Positions 46,674 through 60,100 of a DNA stretch of 64,000 nt are shown here, one piece after another. A model generated the notes under the pieces. That model made no database searches. It saw nothing but the letters and a program-made list of their open reading frames with translations, and was not told where the DNA came from. The stretch lies in assembly GCF_001640805.2 (NCBI RefSeq), contig NC_066847.1, positions 19,955,504 through 20,019,503 of the forward strand. Direction: 5' to 3'. Position numbers and translations under genes: made by a program. The DNA is from Lates calcarifer (Eukaryota; Chordata; Actinopteri; Centropomidae). Numbering within the stretch: position 1 is the stretch's first letter; each line of letters starts with the position of its first letter.

Positions 46674-46683
46674 TGCCACGTCA
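46674..46683 (-). promoter_or_regulatory. UPRE/CREB3L2-type element in sec24d intron 1
   Basis: TGCCACGTCA on the plus strand, i.e. TGACGTGGCA on the sec24d strand. This is the unfolded-protein-response element consensus bound by XBP1, ATF6 and CREB3-family factors. It is the second copy in 425 bp. Confidence 0.6.
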
Positions 46684-47035
46684 AAGACCGTTATGATGGC
46701 TAAAAGTCTGAGCATCCCTACCTTTCTTCAATTCACATCCAGTTGAATGAACACACACGTTTTTCCTCTTTGTAGTACAATATTTTTCCTATGACATGTA
46801 CCTTAATACGTTATCGAAAGAGCGCAGTTACATGACAGCACAGGGATCAGTGTTGATTAGCTCACATATTGATGGAAAACATCTTGCTAGCTACGCGGAA
46901 ATTACTACCACAAAGTTTTCCTTTGCACCAGAAGCGCATTCATTTCAAGCATAAACGCTTTGAAATCAAGAAATGTCTGAGAGAGTTCTCGTTTGAATTG
47001 GTTACAAGTGTAAATACAGTCGCAGTGGTATTTAC

Positions 47036-47125
47036 CTGAACACTGGGCAGAGTCCTCTCCTGTCTATCGCCCTCAGTGAAAGCAGAGTGCCACGTCAAAC
47101 TCCACCAAAGCGCCGGTCGCTATGT
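47036..47125 (-). other. sec24d: sec24d non-coding first exon (5' end approximate)
   Basis: The minus-strand sequence has a good donor (TTCAG|GTAAAT at 47035-47030), placing a 5' UTR exon just upstream of it, in GC-richer sequence about 1.1 kb before the ATG exon. The transcription start is a guess based on composition. Confidence 0.5.
47088..47097 (-). promoter_or_regulatory. UPRE/CREB3L2-type element at sec24d exon 1
   Basis: Exact TGACGTGGCA on the sec24d strand, within or immediately at the first exon. Related half sites occur at 47464-47471 (ACACGTCA) and near 47912 (TGACGT). Confidence 0.65.
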
Positions 47126-47930
47126 TGGTTACGCGACGCAATTCGCCTGTGTCGAAACGAAGAGAAATACACAGTTTCCGGTTACATTTCAAAATAAAAC
47201 CCTTGATTGCGAGTAAGCCGTCTTACACGATATTCAACAAATTGAACACGAAATGTCTTTCTAATACATTTCTTTTCACAGCTTCAGAAAACATTTTTGG
47301 CGGTTCACACGCCAAAGTTTTTGGTTAAAAATGTTACAACGTGCTTATATTTTGAAGAGTAAATAGTTGAATTCCTGTTTGTGGTCAATTTGTTTTTAGT
47401 TAACTTGACGGGGATGAGTCGTGTCTGACGGTGTACGCATGCGTGAAATAGAGGGAGCCCATACACGTCAGCACAGGGGATGTGGACCTGAGCGGTCCTT
47501 ATACTACAAACGTTTCATCACTACCTGAACACTGAACAACTTCCACTCTGTGTTATCATAGAAACACATTAAGGCGAGACTTTAACGTATGGAATGTAGC
47601 ATATGGATGAGGACATCAGAATAAAATGATAAGAGATTTACTTAAATGTATTTATTAGACAATGGATAGTTGAAGTTATAGGGTTACAAAACCTATATAA
47701 TGTGTATAATGTATAGATAAGAAAATGGAATAGGGATGAATAGGGATGGGGATACCATTTAGATACAGTCCCTAAAAAGGAGGAATTTACATTTTACATA
47801 TACACAAAAATCACTGTTTGTTATTTCCACTGTTTAATGTAAAAGTCCACGAGAGCTCTCCGGGACAAACCATCAGTTGCATGCAACGCCTGCAGGCGGG
47901 TCTATGCGCTGTGACGTTTTCCAAAGCGGG
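47126..47930. promoter_or_regulatory. Head-to-head promoter region sec24d / synpo2
   Basis: About 0.8 kb between the presumed starts of the two divergent genes. It contains an NRF1-like palindrome ACGCATGCGT (47435-47444), the CArG box at 47771-47780, TGACGT half sites, and a GC-richer stretch from about 47850. No TATA box is clear for either gene. Confidence 0.5.
47771..47780 (+). promoter_or_regulatory. CArG box (SRF site) upstream of synpo2
   Basis: CCTAAAAAGG fits CC(A/T)6GG exactly and lies 286 bp before the synpo2 ATG, in promoter-proximal position. Confidence 0.6.
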
Positions 47931-48065
47931 CTGGACTCAGGGAGAACTCAGATGATGGGGACTATACAGCGGTGTGGTGGAGGTGGGTTTTTGCAAAGTG
48001 CTGCCGGTCTGGCTGTCAGCTCGATGATCGCGCTGTGGAGGTTTGGCTGAGGAGCTGTGCGCAGC

Positions 48066-48173
48066 ATGGGCACCGGGGATTACATCTGCGTAACTCTGCG
48101 TGGTGGTGCACCCTGGGGATTCACCCTGCGACAAGGAGAGGGGGAATCCTACAGACCTTTCCTAGTTTCCCAG
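48066..48173 (+). CDS. synpo2: synpo2 coding exon 1 (PDZ start)
   Basis: Residues 1-36: MGTGDYICVTLRGGAPWG, FTLRQGEGESYRPFLVSQ. Human begins MGTGDFICISMTGGAPWGF. The ATG has A at -3? No: the preceding bases are GCAGC, so position -3 is A-less but a G lies at -2; the start is chosen by homology. Donor CAG|GTATCC. Confidence 0.93.
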
Positions 48174-51100
48174 GTATCCGTCTATCCATCTATCTAGGTG
48201 TTCAAAAAAACTTATTAATTTGAGGTTAAGTAGAATTATCCCAGACTTTTGTCACTGTTGAATCATCTGAGAATCTTGGGCTCTCCCTGCAGAGATGGTG
48301 ACTTAATGAAAGTTTTACTGATGTTTTTGCTGGATGTTGGAGATCTTTGAAATTCCCCATCTGAATGGTATCAGTTTTGATACAGTTTCGTTGAGTCATC
48401 GGTCGGGTAAAAATATTTCATAAGTTGAACAGTCCCTGGAGGGAGTAAATTTATTCGGAGCAGTGCGTGTCACTGCATTTTTGAGTGCGTTGGCTGTGTT
48501 TTGGTGCGAGATTCCTCGGGACCCTTATATGGTCAAGGCCATGAGAGAGTGTGAAGCTGAGGGCGGTGTGATCTGTTATCACTCACAAAGATTATAGCAA
48601 GAAAGCAAAGCATTATTCAGACGAGTAACCGACCTGAGGAGTGAAAGGTATGTGTGTTATGTAGGAGTACCACTGCAAACAAATAAAAAAGGTATTGGAG
48701 GTTCAACTAAAACTTAGAAATGACCAGATATCACTGTGAGAGAACATGCAGATAGGTTAGAGTGAGGCAGGTTAGGGAAATTTTAGCTTCTGTTGTACAA
48801 ACACTTAAGCTACATGACATTTGTTTAACCTGATAGTGTGGTAATAAACCTTATAGGTAACTTCATCTGCCCTCTCGTGATGAAGCCACTTTTGTTATGA
48901 TGCATTTACATACAGTGCATGATATATCACACAATTTCCATGTTAGCTTATAATACTTTTACCCATTGTGTAATTGTTATTTATAACTGCATAAGTTATA
49001 ATACAAACTAGTCTACTTTCTGGTTGTAACTGGTTGGCTGTAATATAGTGAATGAGTATCTGTGTGAACCTCTAAACAAATAGGTTTGCTATGCTCAGAT
49101 CTCAAAGTTCAGATTTTCCTAAGATACGTTTTGTTAAGTTCATCTTTAAAGAAATACATTATGTCTTAAATGTGTAAAATGCTAAAATAGTACAACCATA
49201 CCCTCACTTTTCTCATGTGATGCAGAAAGAAATGTTTCAAAACGTTTCATAGTGCTATATATGTGCACTGAGAAAGGTGAAAACAGGTGCCTTTATTTTG
49301 GAGTGGAGATTCTATATATGGTATAGTTAGGCATGTTCACAAGTACTCAAGCTGTACAGATCCCTCATCAACTTGTCCTCCACAGAGTGAAGATGTAAAT
49401 GTTTTTCTTAAACTGAATTCCTGTGACATCAAAGCTCCAGCTGAAGAAAGCACTCAGAAAGCGTCGATAGATCATTTTAATGACAGACACTTGACCTGTT
49501 TCAAACAATTGAAAGTTTATTTGTGACTTTTATTGTGATTTTTGGATGAATGTAGATATTATTTCCAAACTCCTCAGCACAAAAGTCTCTCTATATTGAA
49601 TAAGTGGCTAGAAAGAAATCCTTTATCTCTGGGTTCTGGCATTTAGAGAGTGACTTACAGAATGAGTAAAAACACAAAAAATATATTTTTATATGCCCCT
49701 CCACTCTGTTGAAGTTGTTTCTGTAAGTAAACAAAAAGACATAAAGACAAATTCACTTATGTAAGCTAAGGACAACTTCAAGATCTAATCAAATATTTTC
49801 CACAAACTAATCCCCATAGTTTCACTGCAATCTTACAAGCCAGTTCATTTTCATGTAAGCAAATTCTCCACAAAGTTATGTACATTGTACTGAAATGCTT
49901 TTGAACATGAGTCAATATAGCCCTTACAAAAGGCTTTGCCAAAAAGTAGCAGCATCAGTGAGGTTCAGTAAGTAAAACAACTGCAAAAGTCCTCTGTCCT
50001 TTCCCCAACCTCTAATGCCAGTTTGAGACTTAACTTTCTCTTGAAACTTTAGATATAAATGTGGTGTTTAGAGTGTTTTAGCCTCAAAAGTGTTCTTGTG
50101 TGTTATGTAAGAGTCTTGTGAATACAGTGGATTTAAGTGTTTGCCTATTAAAGTGAAGTAGCTACATATTATGCATATGCCTCAGTCTAGGACATCTGGG
50201 GGCTTTAGTCCACCTCATCTGGAAGGCATAACTCTAAACATATCTCCAAACTCTTCTTGTGGGAAGGACAGAGAGCCAAGTCTGTTAGTTAAAAGTCAAA
50301 AAGGCAAACATACCAAAATCATGACAAATACTCTTAAGCTAGAGGTTCTCCTGTATCTGATAAAAATGTGCTTTTTTGAAAAGCTTCTGCTGAATGTAGT
50401 GAAAACTGTGTTGTGTTTCCTGAGAGAAAGTGATTGTTCAGTGCACTGACAGGCAGTACAGTGTAAGGGCACGGGGTATCCACTCTTAAAAGGTTCTTTC
50501 CATATAAGGGAAGCTGTATTTTTCTTCTTAGTTGGAGTCATGGCCTGAGTACAAAGTTGATGAGGTCACTTTATTTTTAAAGCTACAGAAACTGCATGAT
50601 ACAACATTTTACAAGTCCTGACCTACAAATACACCAACACACCTTTAGAAAAACATAGAATAATTAACGTCTGATCTATTGTAGCAATGGTATACACTTA
50701 TTGGATGTCTTAGCAAAATTAAAAAGACTTTGTGATGTAATCTGTGTTAATACAAAACAGATACTCAGAAAAAGAAATAGTTTAAATCATCCCAACCTGA
50801 ACAGGGGACATTTTGGCCTCCTATTACTAAGGTATGTCATCTTGGTATGTGGAATGTCAACATGCATCAGATCAGTTATGGATCGCTGAAAGCAAAGGAA
50901 ATGTAATCTAAAAGTCTGCAAAGTTGTTAACTTCAGGGGCTAGCTGGAGTCTGCACATCGAAATGAATTACAGTTAAATGAACTTATCCAAATGATACTT
51001 AAATTTGGAGGAATTCATTTCGTAGCTTGAATTAGAAGTCCTCTTTGCTTGGATTATCTTGCCCTTTACAGAGCAAAGAGGGCTCTTGTTGCTGATGTTT

Positions 51101-54100
51101 CAGCCTTAATAGTGCACCATAGGAACCTTATTAAGCTGCCAAGCAATCAGCAAAATGCCATTGCCTCATTCATTCAGTGCTGTTTTCCCCCCACTAAACA
51201 AAGTGCTCCACAGTTCCTTCCATTACTGGAGTTTTGGCATTGTGTTTTTCGGCAAAACATCTACATCCTGGTCCTGGGAGGGAGCGGTGATCTCAGACCA
51301 TGACTGTGCTAATTTTCCCCCTTTTACATTTCACATCATCTTAACAAATTAAGATCGATCCTCCAGCAGCTTTATGTTTTGGTGATATAATAGTGAGTTG
51401 CAGTGTTTCTGGCAGTCAATGCTCCTTGCCTTTGCCATGCAGAAGTGAGGCCATGTTAGACTTTAAGACTTTTAGACTCACCAGATTATAAAAAATCCCC
51501 AATTATAGTGTTGTAATAATGTTTTTATATTTCTCAAAATAAGCAATTAAATTGTAGTCCAGTGAGGTATATCATCTTTTTATCATGGTTAAACATTTAT
51601 GAGTCATCTTTCTCCCCGTCACCTGAAAGTGCAGGTGATGGTTATAGTGACAGTATGATGTCTACATACTGTATATGAATGAGATTGTCACAGGTCACAA
51701 TATTGCAAATATGACATATATATATAGGACTAGGTTGCTGCTCTGTAGAAACCATGTGTCCCCAAAAGTCAAATTTTCAGTCTACATAAGCTTTGTGACA
51801 ATGTATTTTTCAGCTAACCCAATGGCTTTTCAAATGGTTTATTTAGCTTAAAAAGTAGAGGACTTTTCACAAACCTTTAAAGGAACACTTTATCCCTCAA
51901 TTTATTTTATCAACTCAACATTGCCAGATTTAGAGAGATATGGTTTTCTTTGGACAGCAACTTAATCATAATTGTATTCACATGTAGTTTATTTCTCAGT
52001 TAAGTTTGTCCAAGTAAACATCTGTGCTGTCAGTCATTTCTTGTCAAAATAACTCATATTATCAATACTATCAGCATATTATCCATGTAGGCTACTTTCC
52101 AAGGTAAATCAACACCAGAAAACCAAATTTAAGAAACATTTGGGTAAAGCTGCTCAACACAAATTAAAGTAAATAATAAAGGAAACTGGATTCCTTGAAA
52201 AAACACCTAATTACAATATATTTTCAGTAAGAAACAATGCAATATGTTTTCAATAAGTTTAATTTCTGGTTCTCCAGTGGAAAATATTCTGCTCTAAGAC
52301 CAAAAAAGAATAGATGAGTAAATGAAGACATTAAATGTAACTATCCTCCACACATGGTGTAAGTACTACCTGTGAAGCAGCTGGAAAATATTTGTGTGAA
52401 ATGTAAAAACATAATTGCTTAAAGCTGTGAAGGGCAGGAACTGCCGGGAGCTAGGTGAACACATTACACAATCCCGTATTTCCTGTGATTTTCTGTTGTG
52501 TTTAAGCCTATTAAACAGATAATTTGATAATGGGCAACCCAGGATAACACAAGCACATGATGCTGTGTAATTGCAGCCCCACATGATGTAAATTCTAATG
52601 ATCAGGGCAATGGTATTTTTGGAAAGCACTTCATTAGAAAAAACTGTCCAACAATGTTCATGCTCTCTCTCATCCGACACCTACAGTAGCATTTATTTGT
52701 TATTCCTTCCAGCCCAATTACTGCAAACTGGTTTTCTCTTTACAAGCAGTTTAAGACCAACAAGATTGAGACGCTAAGGTGGTATTGGCCTCCTTTGAAC
52801 ATTGCATGACTGTCTGTATATCTTTGTGTTGCAAGGAGAGAAAACGACAAAGGTTTCCCCTCCTTTTTTGGAGCATGAATGGTTGCTGTGGCGTTCCAGA
52901 CGAACCATCATCCCCGTAGTGAGGCGTGAGTCCCCATAGACAGGCTCATAGGCTGCCTTATAGGGCCTGTTTGCACACTGTTAACTATTAAAAACTCAGG
53001 GATGGAGTCAAAGAGGACTTTTCCTGAAAGTTACCAGCTCTATAAAGTAGCTCATAAAATATTTTTTGTATACATAGTCTCATTTTATTGCCTTGATTGT
53101 TGCTTATAGTAGACTGTGGCTTTTTGTTAGATTTTGTTGTTGTTGTTTGGAGTATCAAAAGTACATTTCTTAATCTATGCTCTGCAATTGGAAAACAAAA
53201 TCATTCTATATTTTTGCACATAAGGTGCAGTGTTTGGATTCTCCTCTCCTTTCTTCAGCGGTGTGTGTGTGTGTGTGTGTGTGTGTTCGCACCGCCCTCT
53301 AGTGACAAGATTGTTTTACTGCAAGTTTTTAGATTAGGATTCATGTCCACAGAGAGGGACAACAGTCAGTATTTGTGTCAAATTCTAAAAAGTAAAGCAT
53401 ATTTATGATAAAGTCTGCATCTTTTTTTTTCTTTCCTTTTTTCTTTTTAAATTAATAGCATTACCATTCCTGATTTCATTACCGTGCCCCCGGATGGGAA
53501 CACTTACTATTTTATTTTTAATCTTAAAATTTTTGTTATTCCATTTGGGTATTTCCATCAATAAACCAGCATAGAACAACAATATCATTTACACTTTATG
53601 TGTGTTGTTAAAAAACAGAGAGATGGATAACCAAGGTTGTTTTTACTTTTAAAATGCCTGAGCTGTGAGCTGTTCCACAATTTATGTGGCCGCTGCTTGC
53701 CAGGAGGTCTTTCTGGGTAACTTTAATACAAGAAACCAGGGAGACTGTTTTGGTTTTGTGATGGTGTGAGAGCGCTGCCACGGCAGCAAGGGGACATTAG
53801 TGTGATCGATGGCAGAGCAGTGTGGCCATTTACTCATGTTCAGTGTCGTCAAAGGTTAACTTGTATTGACTCCGACGTATCATAAACATTACTGTGTAAA
53901 TGTGCAAATTAATCCTCGAGGGGAATCAACCAGGACATAGAGTAAGATACATGACTTCATTATGTTGAATGAATTGAGCGGTGATGCTGTGGATTATCTC
54001 TTCCAATATTTTAATGGTGTTTTGTCTTTATTTGACACTTGACAGGCAAGAAACGTGGGGAAGAGAGAGAGGGATTATATGTGGTGAGAATGAAACTGGG

Positions 54101-57100
54101 GATGTCACGGAGCGGATGTTAAAACACACACTAGTATTAGGACATTTTGAAGTGATCACCAGTCTCAAGAAACCAGCAAAGCATTACGGACCTCATTAAC
54201 CTACTTAAAGCTGTTTATTTGTATTATTTGCAAAAAATCTTAACATATTTCCTGACAGCATATTCTGTAATTGCATGGACCTGAAGTAATCATTTATCCC
54301 CTTGCCTGTATAAGTGGCCTTTTGTGCAAAATTTATGGGGTATTTCTCCATATTAAATCCTTTTATTAATGAACCATTTTATAGGCCTCAGGAACCAATT
54401 ACAAGGGCGCAAAACCATCAGTCATTAGTTTAACACTGTAAAGAGATGCCCTTTAAATGGATCTGAACACAGCTGGCCTATAGCTATAACACGTAGCTGC
54501 ATGGTTAAAGTACAAGGTAGAATTACCAGATTTATTATCGTACAACCAGTCTATGTCTATGTCAGTGACACTAAATATACACTGTAGTTATTGCTTGACT
54601 CTACAGTGACTTGTTGAGCATATGATTTAGGGTTAATTTCCAAATGTTTTGAATTGATTTGGATAAAAGGCCACAACCTCATCTCCCATGTTGTCATTTA
54701 ATATCTCTAAAATGATAATCCTGTCTAAATACATGTCTTCATATGATTCACTTAGGATGTATGTCACATAGGCTGTCACAGGAAATTGTTGGCCTCTGCA
54801 CACATTATCATCCATGCATGGCTTGAGCTCAATCCAAGTCACACGTTGCCTTTTTAGCATTCCTAGGATTCCCTATTTTTTCTTTCAACACTGCATTGAA
54901 CTTAGTTCTAAACATAAACCACTGTTTGTTTTCTCGTATTGTTCTCATGAGAGTCATGTATCTCAATGCCTTTGTATAACCTCAAAATACTGATAAAATA
55001 CTATTGTCCTCTTGTTCCCCAGATCAAAATGGATTTGTGACCCAGGGGAGAGGTTTCTGTATTATTACCTCAGTACTACCTGACAACATTTCAGTGATTA
55101 TTTATTTTGGCTTCCTGTAAATAGCAGCACTGTTATAGCTCTGCTGTGACAAGGCTGGGCCTTCTGGGGTCACTAGGTGTTGTGGATACTATTAACTGAT
55201 GCTTCTCCTCTGAGTTGACTTAGGTGGGAATGGACACTAACCCAGTACGTGATATGTTTTTTTTAGTTGTTTTCTATCCTCTGACTGTGATATTGTTGTC
55301 CACAGGTAGAAGAAGGTGGCCGTGCCTTCCTGGCTGGAGTGCGGGAAGGTGATGAGGTGGTGTCACTCAATGGAGAGCCATGCGCTGATCTCACCCTCTT
55401 ACGAGCCTTTGCCCTCATCGACACATCGATAGACTGCCTGCAGCTGCTTCTCAAAAGGTAGTGATACAGAAAACACAACATCACGTTTGAAAACGTCTGT
55501 ATGTTCACTAACACTGCAATATCTGTGTATCATGATAACTGAGCCACGCAATAGGTCCTTTGTGCTCACAACAGCGATGCAAAATAATTCTGTCACTGCT
55601 GCATTAGCATATAGATAGAATGTTGTTTTGTTTTATGGCCTGCACCCTTTTATATAGTTCAGTGAACCTCTGACTGTCTGTGCATGTACTGTATGTATAT
55701 ATGTCTGTCTATGTCTGTGTTGGTGACTTAATGTATGTTAGCCACACTGTCCTTCTAACTGGCTTCGCCAAGGTGTGACAGATTTGTGCATCTGATTGAC
55801 ATGCAGCTGCTTAGCCATTACTCAGTGGGCAGTGGGCTACCAATGAGTTTATCAGTGCAACATGTCTTCAAATATTGCTGCGTGTGCCATAATATCCCTT
55901 AACCGCAGCGAGATATTTACTAGGTTTGAAGGTATATTAAAGTTGAAGACAGTCCTTGAATCCAGTTCTTCTCTGATTTAAAGCAGTGTTCTTTGTGGCT
56001 ATAACAAGACAATAAGCCCTGTACATGATTTATATTAAGATTGCTTCTGGATATGAGGAGCAGATGACCGCAGCTTGTCATTATCAAAATGTAGTATGAT
56101 ATCCCACTCTCTAGCATTTGGAGGAAATGATTAATCCAATGAGGTCTAATTGACTTCAATTCAATCATAACAGTCACAGATAATGACATTCTGGCATTCA
56201 TGCTATTCTTCACTGACCTTGAAAGTAGAAATTAGATAGAGTGATGTTGAGACGTGACTACTTTCCACATCAGAGCTCAGACCCTTTCATTTGACTTGCT
56301 GCTTGTAGATTAAATCGACTTTATTACCTTGACAACTTCAGCAGTGGAAGATGGGCTTTACTTTCTAAACAACCTCCAGTCTTCAGTGATGATGTATTGC
56401 TCATTTAATGATCAAAACAAAAACTTTTAATTTAACTATTAATTTTAATAATCAACATTAGCCATAGAACCAAGAAAAGTTGCCCCAATCACCCATTGCT
56501 GTTCTCCCCCTCTTCTCTGGCAGATACTGCTCCATTCAGTCTGAGGACTATGAATCAGAAGAGACATACTGTGGTGAGAGGGAGTCTTCTGGTGATGCTT
56601 TAAAGAGCACCACCCTTCACATCTTCTCCCCAAAGCACAGATCCCAAAGCCCAAGGGAACTCTACATATCTGAATCCCAGGATGAGGCCTACTATGGAGA
56701 GGTGGACAGCGACACAGAGTTTCCCAAGCGACCCCAGCTGCTTTGCACCCAGCTACATGTTCCCTCATCTAATGATCAGAGAAGCCAGGAGCTTGCTTAT
56801 AAGGAAAAAGAAGTACAGCGGTGCTTCTCCCCTGGCGACATGGTTGAGCTCCAGGTGTCCCTCTCTGAGCAAACGTTGGATGACATGGCCTGCACCTCTC
56901 TTGGGAGCGCTCGTGGGATTGAGGGGGAACTCTCAAACAGAGAGGCTGTCGAGACTGTCCATACAACCACCGTGTCACAGTGCACGCCATGTGCCGTTAG
57001 AGAACCGCTCAGCCAGCATGGGGTGGTGCTCAGCTCCCCTTCAATGCTGGGGCAGGTGGAGGTCATTTTGCAGCAGCCATCAGCATCAGGAGCTGGGAGG

Positions 57101-60100
57101 GGCATCCTGACTGTGGGTGGCCCCAGAGTCAGTGGAAGTGCTGGATCCCAAAGTGAAGTAGAGGAAGGAGGAGGGCACTCCGAGGGAGTTCCTGGGTCCT
57201 ATACTGTCTCATTTGGAATTCCCTCAGATGAGGCGACACCAGCAGAAGAGCAGGACTCTGATTCTGAGGGGGATCAAGACAAACCTAACAAGCATCGGGC
57301 AAGACATGCCAGTAAGTACCTGTGGACTATTTCCATCTGTATCATGTAACACATCTTGGTGTGCATTATTTTTCTCTGTGCGTGGAGTGTGTGGGTAATA
57401 AGGTTCTATTCTTCAAGGGAGAATCTGCAAGCTAATAGGTCACTAAATTGCATTTGTCAACCACATGTATGCATTCCAAAGCCTGATGGTCCGGTGTGTA
57501 TACTCCTCAAAATAGGATGTGTCTCTCACTGCAGTTGGAAGACGGAGCTCATTCCTTTGAATGGAAGCAGATACATCCGGGTTGAACCTGAATTACAACA
57601 GAATGAAAGTGGTTGTGGGAGGGCAGACAGCAGATAGGATTGTGGCAGTCAACAAAAGCTAAATTTAAAGAATCTAAAGGGAAAGAGATAAAAGGATGTT
57701 GAATTTATCATATATGAGGAGATGCTACTCTTTCTAAAACATCTCAAGCTATCCATTTGAAGAGGCTTGATGGTGAATATGGTTACTGAGGCATTCCTCT
57801 GAGCTGTGTAGAAGACATAAATATAACACCAGCACGCTGATGATGCCTGCAGAAGTAGCCATTTGACAGACACCAGCATGTGCTCCCCCTAGCCCCGTTA
57901 CCTGATCCTTTCAAACTGAGTGCTTTAACTGAGCTAAAAAAGTGAGTCTGTTGCTCACTCCCGCTGTCTTCTCCACCTTCAGGTTAGTCTTGCAGGAATA
58001 TAACAAAGTAAGGCTACTTGTTATTTTATTATAGCACTGCATTGCTGGATGGTTTGAGAAAGTGGTTGTGGTGTGATGTCTGTTGTCGAATTGCCCTAAG
58101 TATCAGCAAATGTGATAGTTTCAAAAAGAACAGAAGATTTTTAAGTAGACAGTTTGTGAACTTACAGATAAGGACTGGTAAAGACGCCCTGTCCTTGTGA
58201 ATTTACTGCATGCAGGCTATCTAAAATCTTTCTTATTTCCCTGGCTACTTTATGGGGATTAACAACTGATTTAATGTAGTGCATTGTGAACAAATGAGGA
58301 TATTAGACATGGGTCAGGGAATTTGATAACTGCCTTACAGACTGATAATGTGTGTTCAACTGAATGAGCAAATTTAGAGTAATACAATAACAAATGAAGA
58401 AAAGTATGTAGATAAAAGTGAATATAATATATGTGGACTAAGAATATATGGAGTGTATTATTCCTCATGTGAAGGAATTAATTAATAGCTTAGTTTTTGT
58501 TGTGTGTTCACATCAGTTCAACTACAGAACATGTAGCACTAATCATTTATTAGTCTGTGGTCATTTTTGCTTCTGAGTTTACTGGGCACATTGTATGTAT
58601 AACATAGTTTTTACAGAAGGTTGCTCATTGTAACATTGCTTTGTTTCTTGCTTAACTTTGTTTTCAAAACTTAATTTTGACCTGTCACCATGTTATTTGT
58701 ACAAGCTCTATTTTTACTCCTCAAATGAGTGCTGAACTAAATGTGATTTAGATGAAAAAAATATCATTTTATTTTCTGGCTGATCTTCAGGATGAGCATG
58801 TTCTAAAAATAGCTTTCCACGTTCATAATTTAAGGTAATTTAGTCAACTCCAATTACTTGATCAGTGTAGATACAGTGTACAAGGACAGCCTTGAAGTTG
58901 TCCTTAAGTCAGTGATTAAAAAGCTGAAAAGTACTAAGTTGTTTAAAAAGCAAGCTGTTTCAAGCTGTTTTTTATTTTTTCCAAAACATTTTAAACATAT
59001 TAAATGTTTAACATTGTTTTGTTGTAGTCTTATCTTCACTGTAAATTATTAATGCCTATAATTTTAGATTAAATTGTTCCTATGACTCCTGTTTCTAAGC
59101 TCTGAGGTCTTCCTTTTTCTTCTCTCTACAGGGCTCAGGCGCAGCGAGAGTCTGTCTGAGAAGCAGGTGAAGGAGGCCAAGTCCAAATGTAAGCGTATTG
59201 CTCTCCTCCTCACGGCTGCCCCGCCCAACCCCAACAACAAGGGGGTGTTGATGTTCAAGAAACATCGGCAGAGGGCCAAGAAATACACACTTGTGAGCTA
59301 CGGCACAGGAGAAGACGAACAAGAGTACAGTGACGAGGAGGACGAGGAAAACGAAGACGACAAACAAGAAACCCACACTGTTGAGTTTACCCTTGTGGCT
59401 CCTGACGATTCTGAAATAAATAAGCATTTCCTCACTAATGCCCATAGTAGCAAAGGTGTGCTAACTATCAACTGGGATAAGGGTCTCCTTGAGATTGAGA
59501 GGAACCTGAATAACCAAGCAGAGATGGAATGTTTACCTGAAACCAAGGGCAAGGGTGCCCTAATGTTTGCCCAACGGCGTCAGAGGATGGATGAGATTTC
59601 CGCTGAGCATGAGGAGCTTAGGCGCCAGGGGATTCCCGTGGAAGGAGTGCAGGAGACTGAAAAGAAGACAGTGGAGCACTCCTACATGCAGTCCACAACA
59701 GAGGGCCATGCTTACATGGATGTAAACATACACCAACAAAATCAACACCAACAACAGTACCAGCAATACCAAGAACAACAGTACTATGAGCAACAACAGA
59801 ACTACCAGCAGCAACAAGAGAGCTACCAACAGCAACAACAGAATTACCAAGAGCAGCAACAGAGCTACCAACAGCAGCAACAGAACTACCAACAACAGCA
59901 ACAGAACTACCAACAGCAGCAACAATACCAACAACAGTATCAGCAACAGCAGTATGAACAGCAACATTATCAACAACAGCAAATGTATCAGCAGCAGCAA
60001 GAACATCATCATGAGCAACAGCAAATGCAACAATATGCTACAAACATCAATGGCACAGTCCAACATCAAACCTGTGAAATGCAGAGTTCTTTCAGCAATC

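Larger units (their letters stand above)
48174..55305 (+). other. synpo2 intron 1 (7.1 kb)
   Basis: No coding exon. It holds three exact CArG boxes (48523, 50500, 51874), a (GT)n tract at 53261-53286 and a CTCF-like motif at 53292-53305. A stretch at 54361-54480 rich in homeodomain- and nuclear-receptor-like words could be a conserved non-coding element. Confidence 0.6.

Noticed and set aside
58803..58812. MEF2 consensus CTAAAAATAG as a synpo2 internal promoter element
   Set aside because: The motif is frequent by chance in AT-rich introns and stands alone, so it is not listed as a finding.
59560..60069. Minus-strand ORF of 169 aa, almost all Leu
   Set aside because: It is the complement of the CAA/CAG-rich synpo2 tract; poly-Leu results mechanically from poly-Gln codons.
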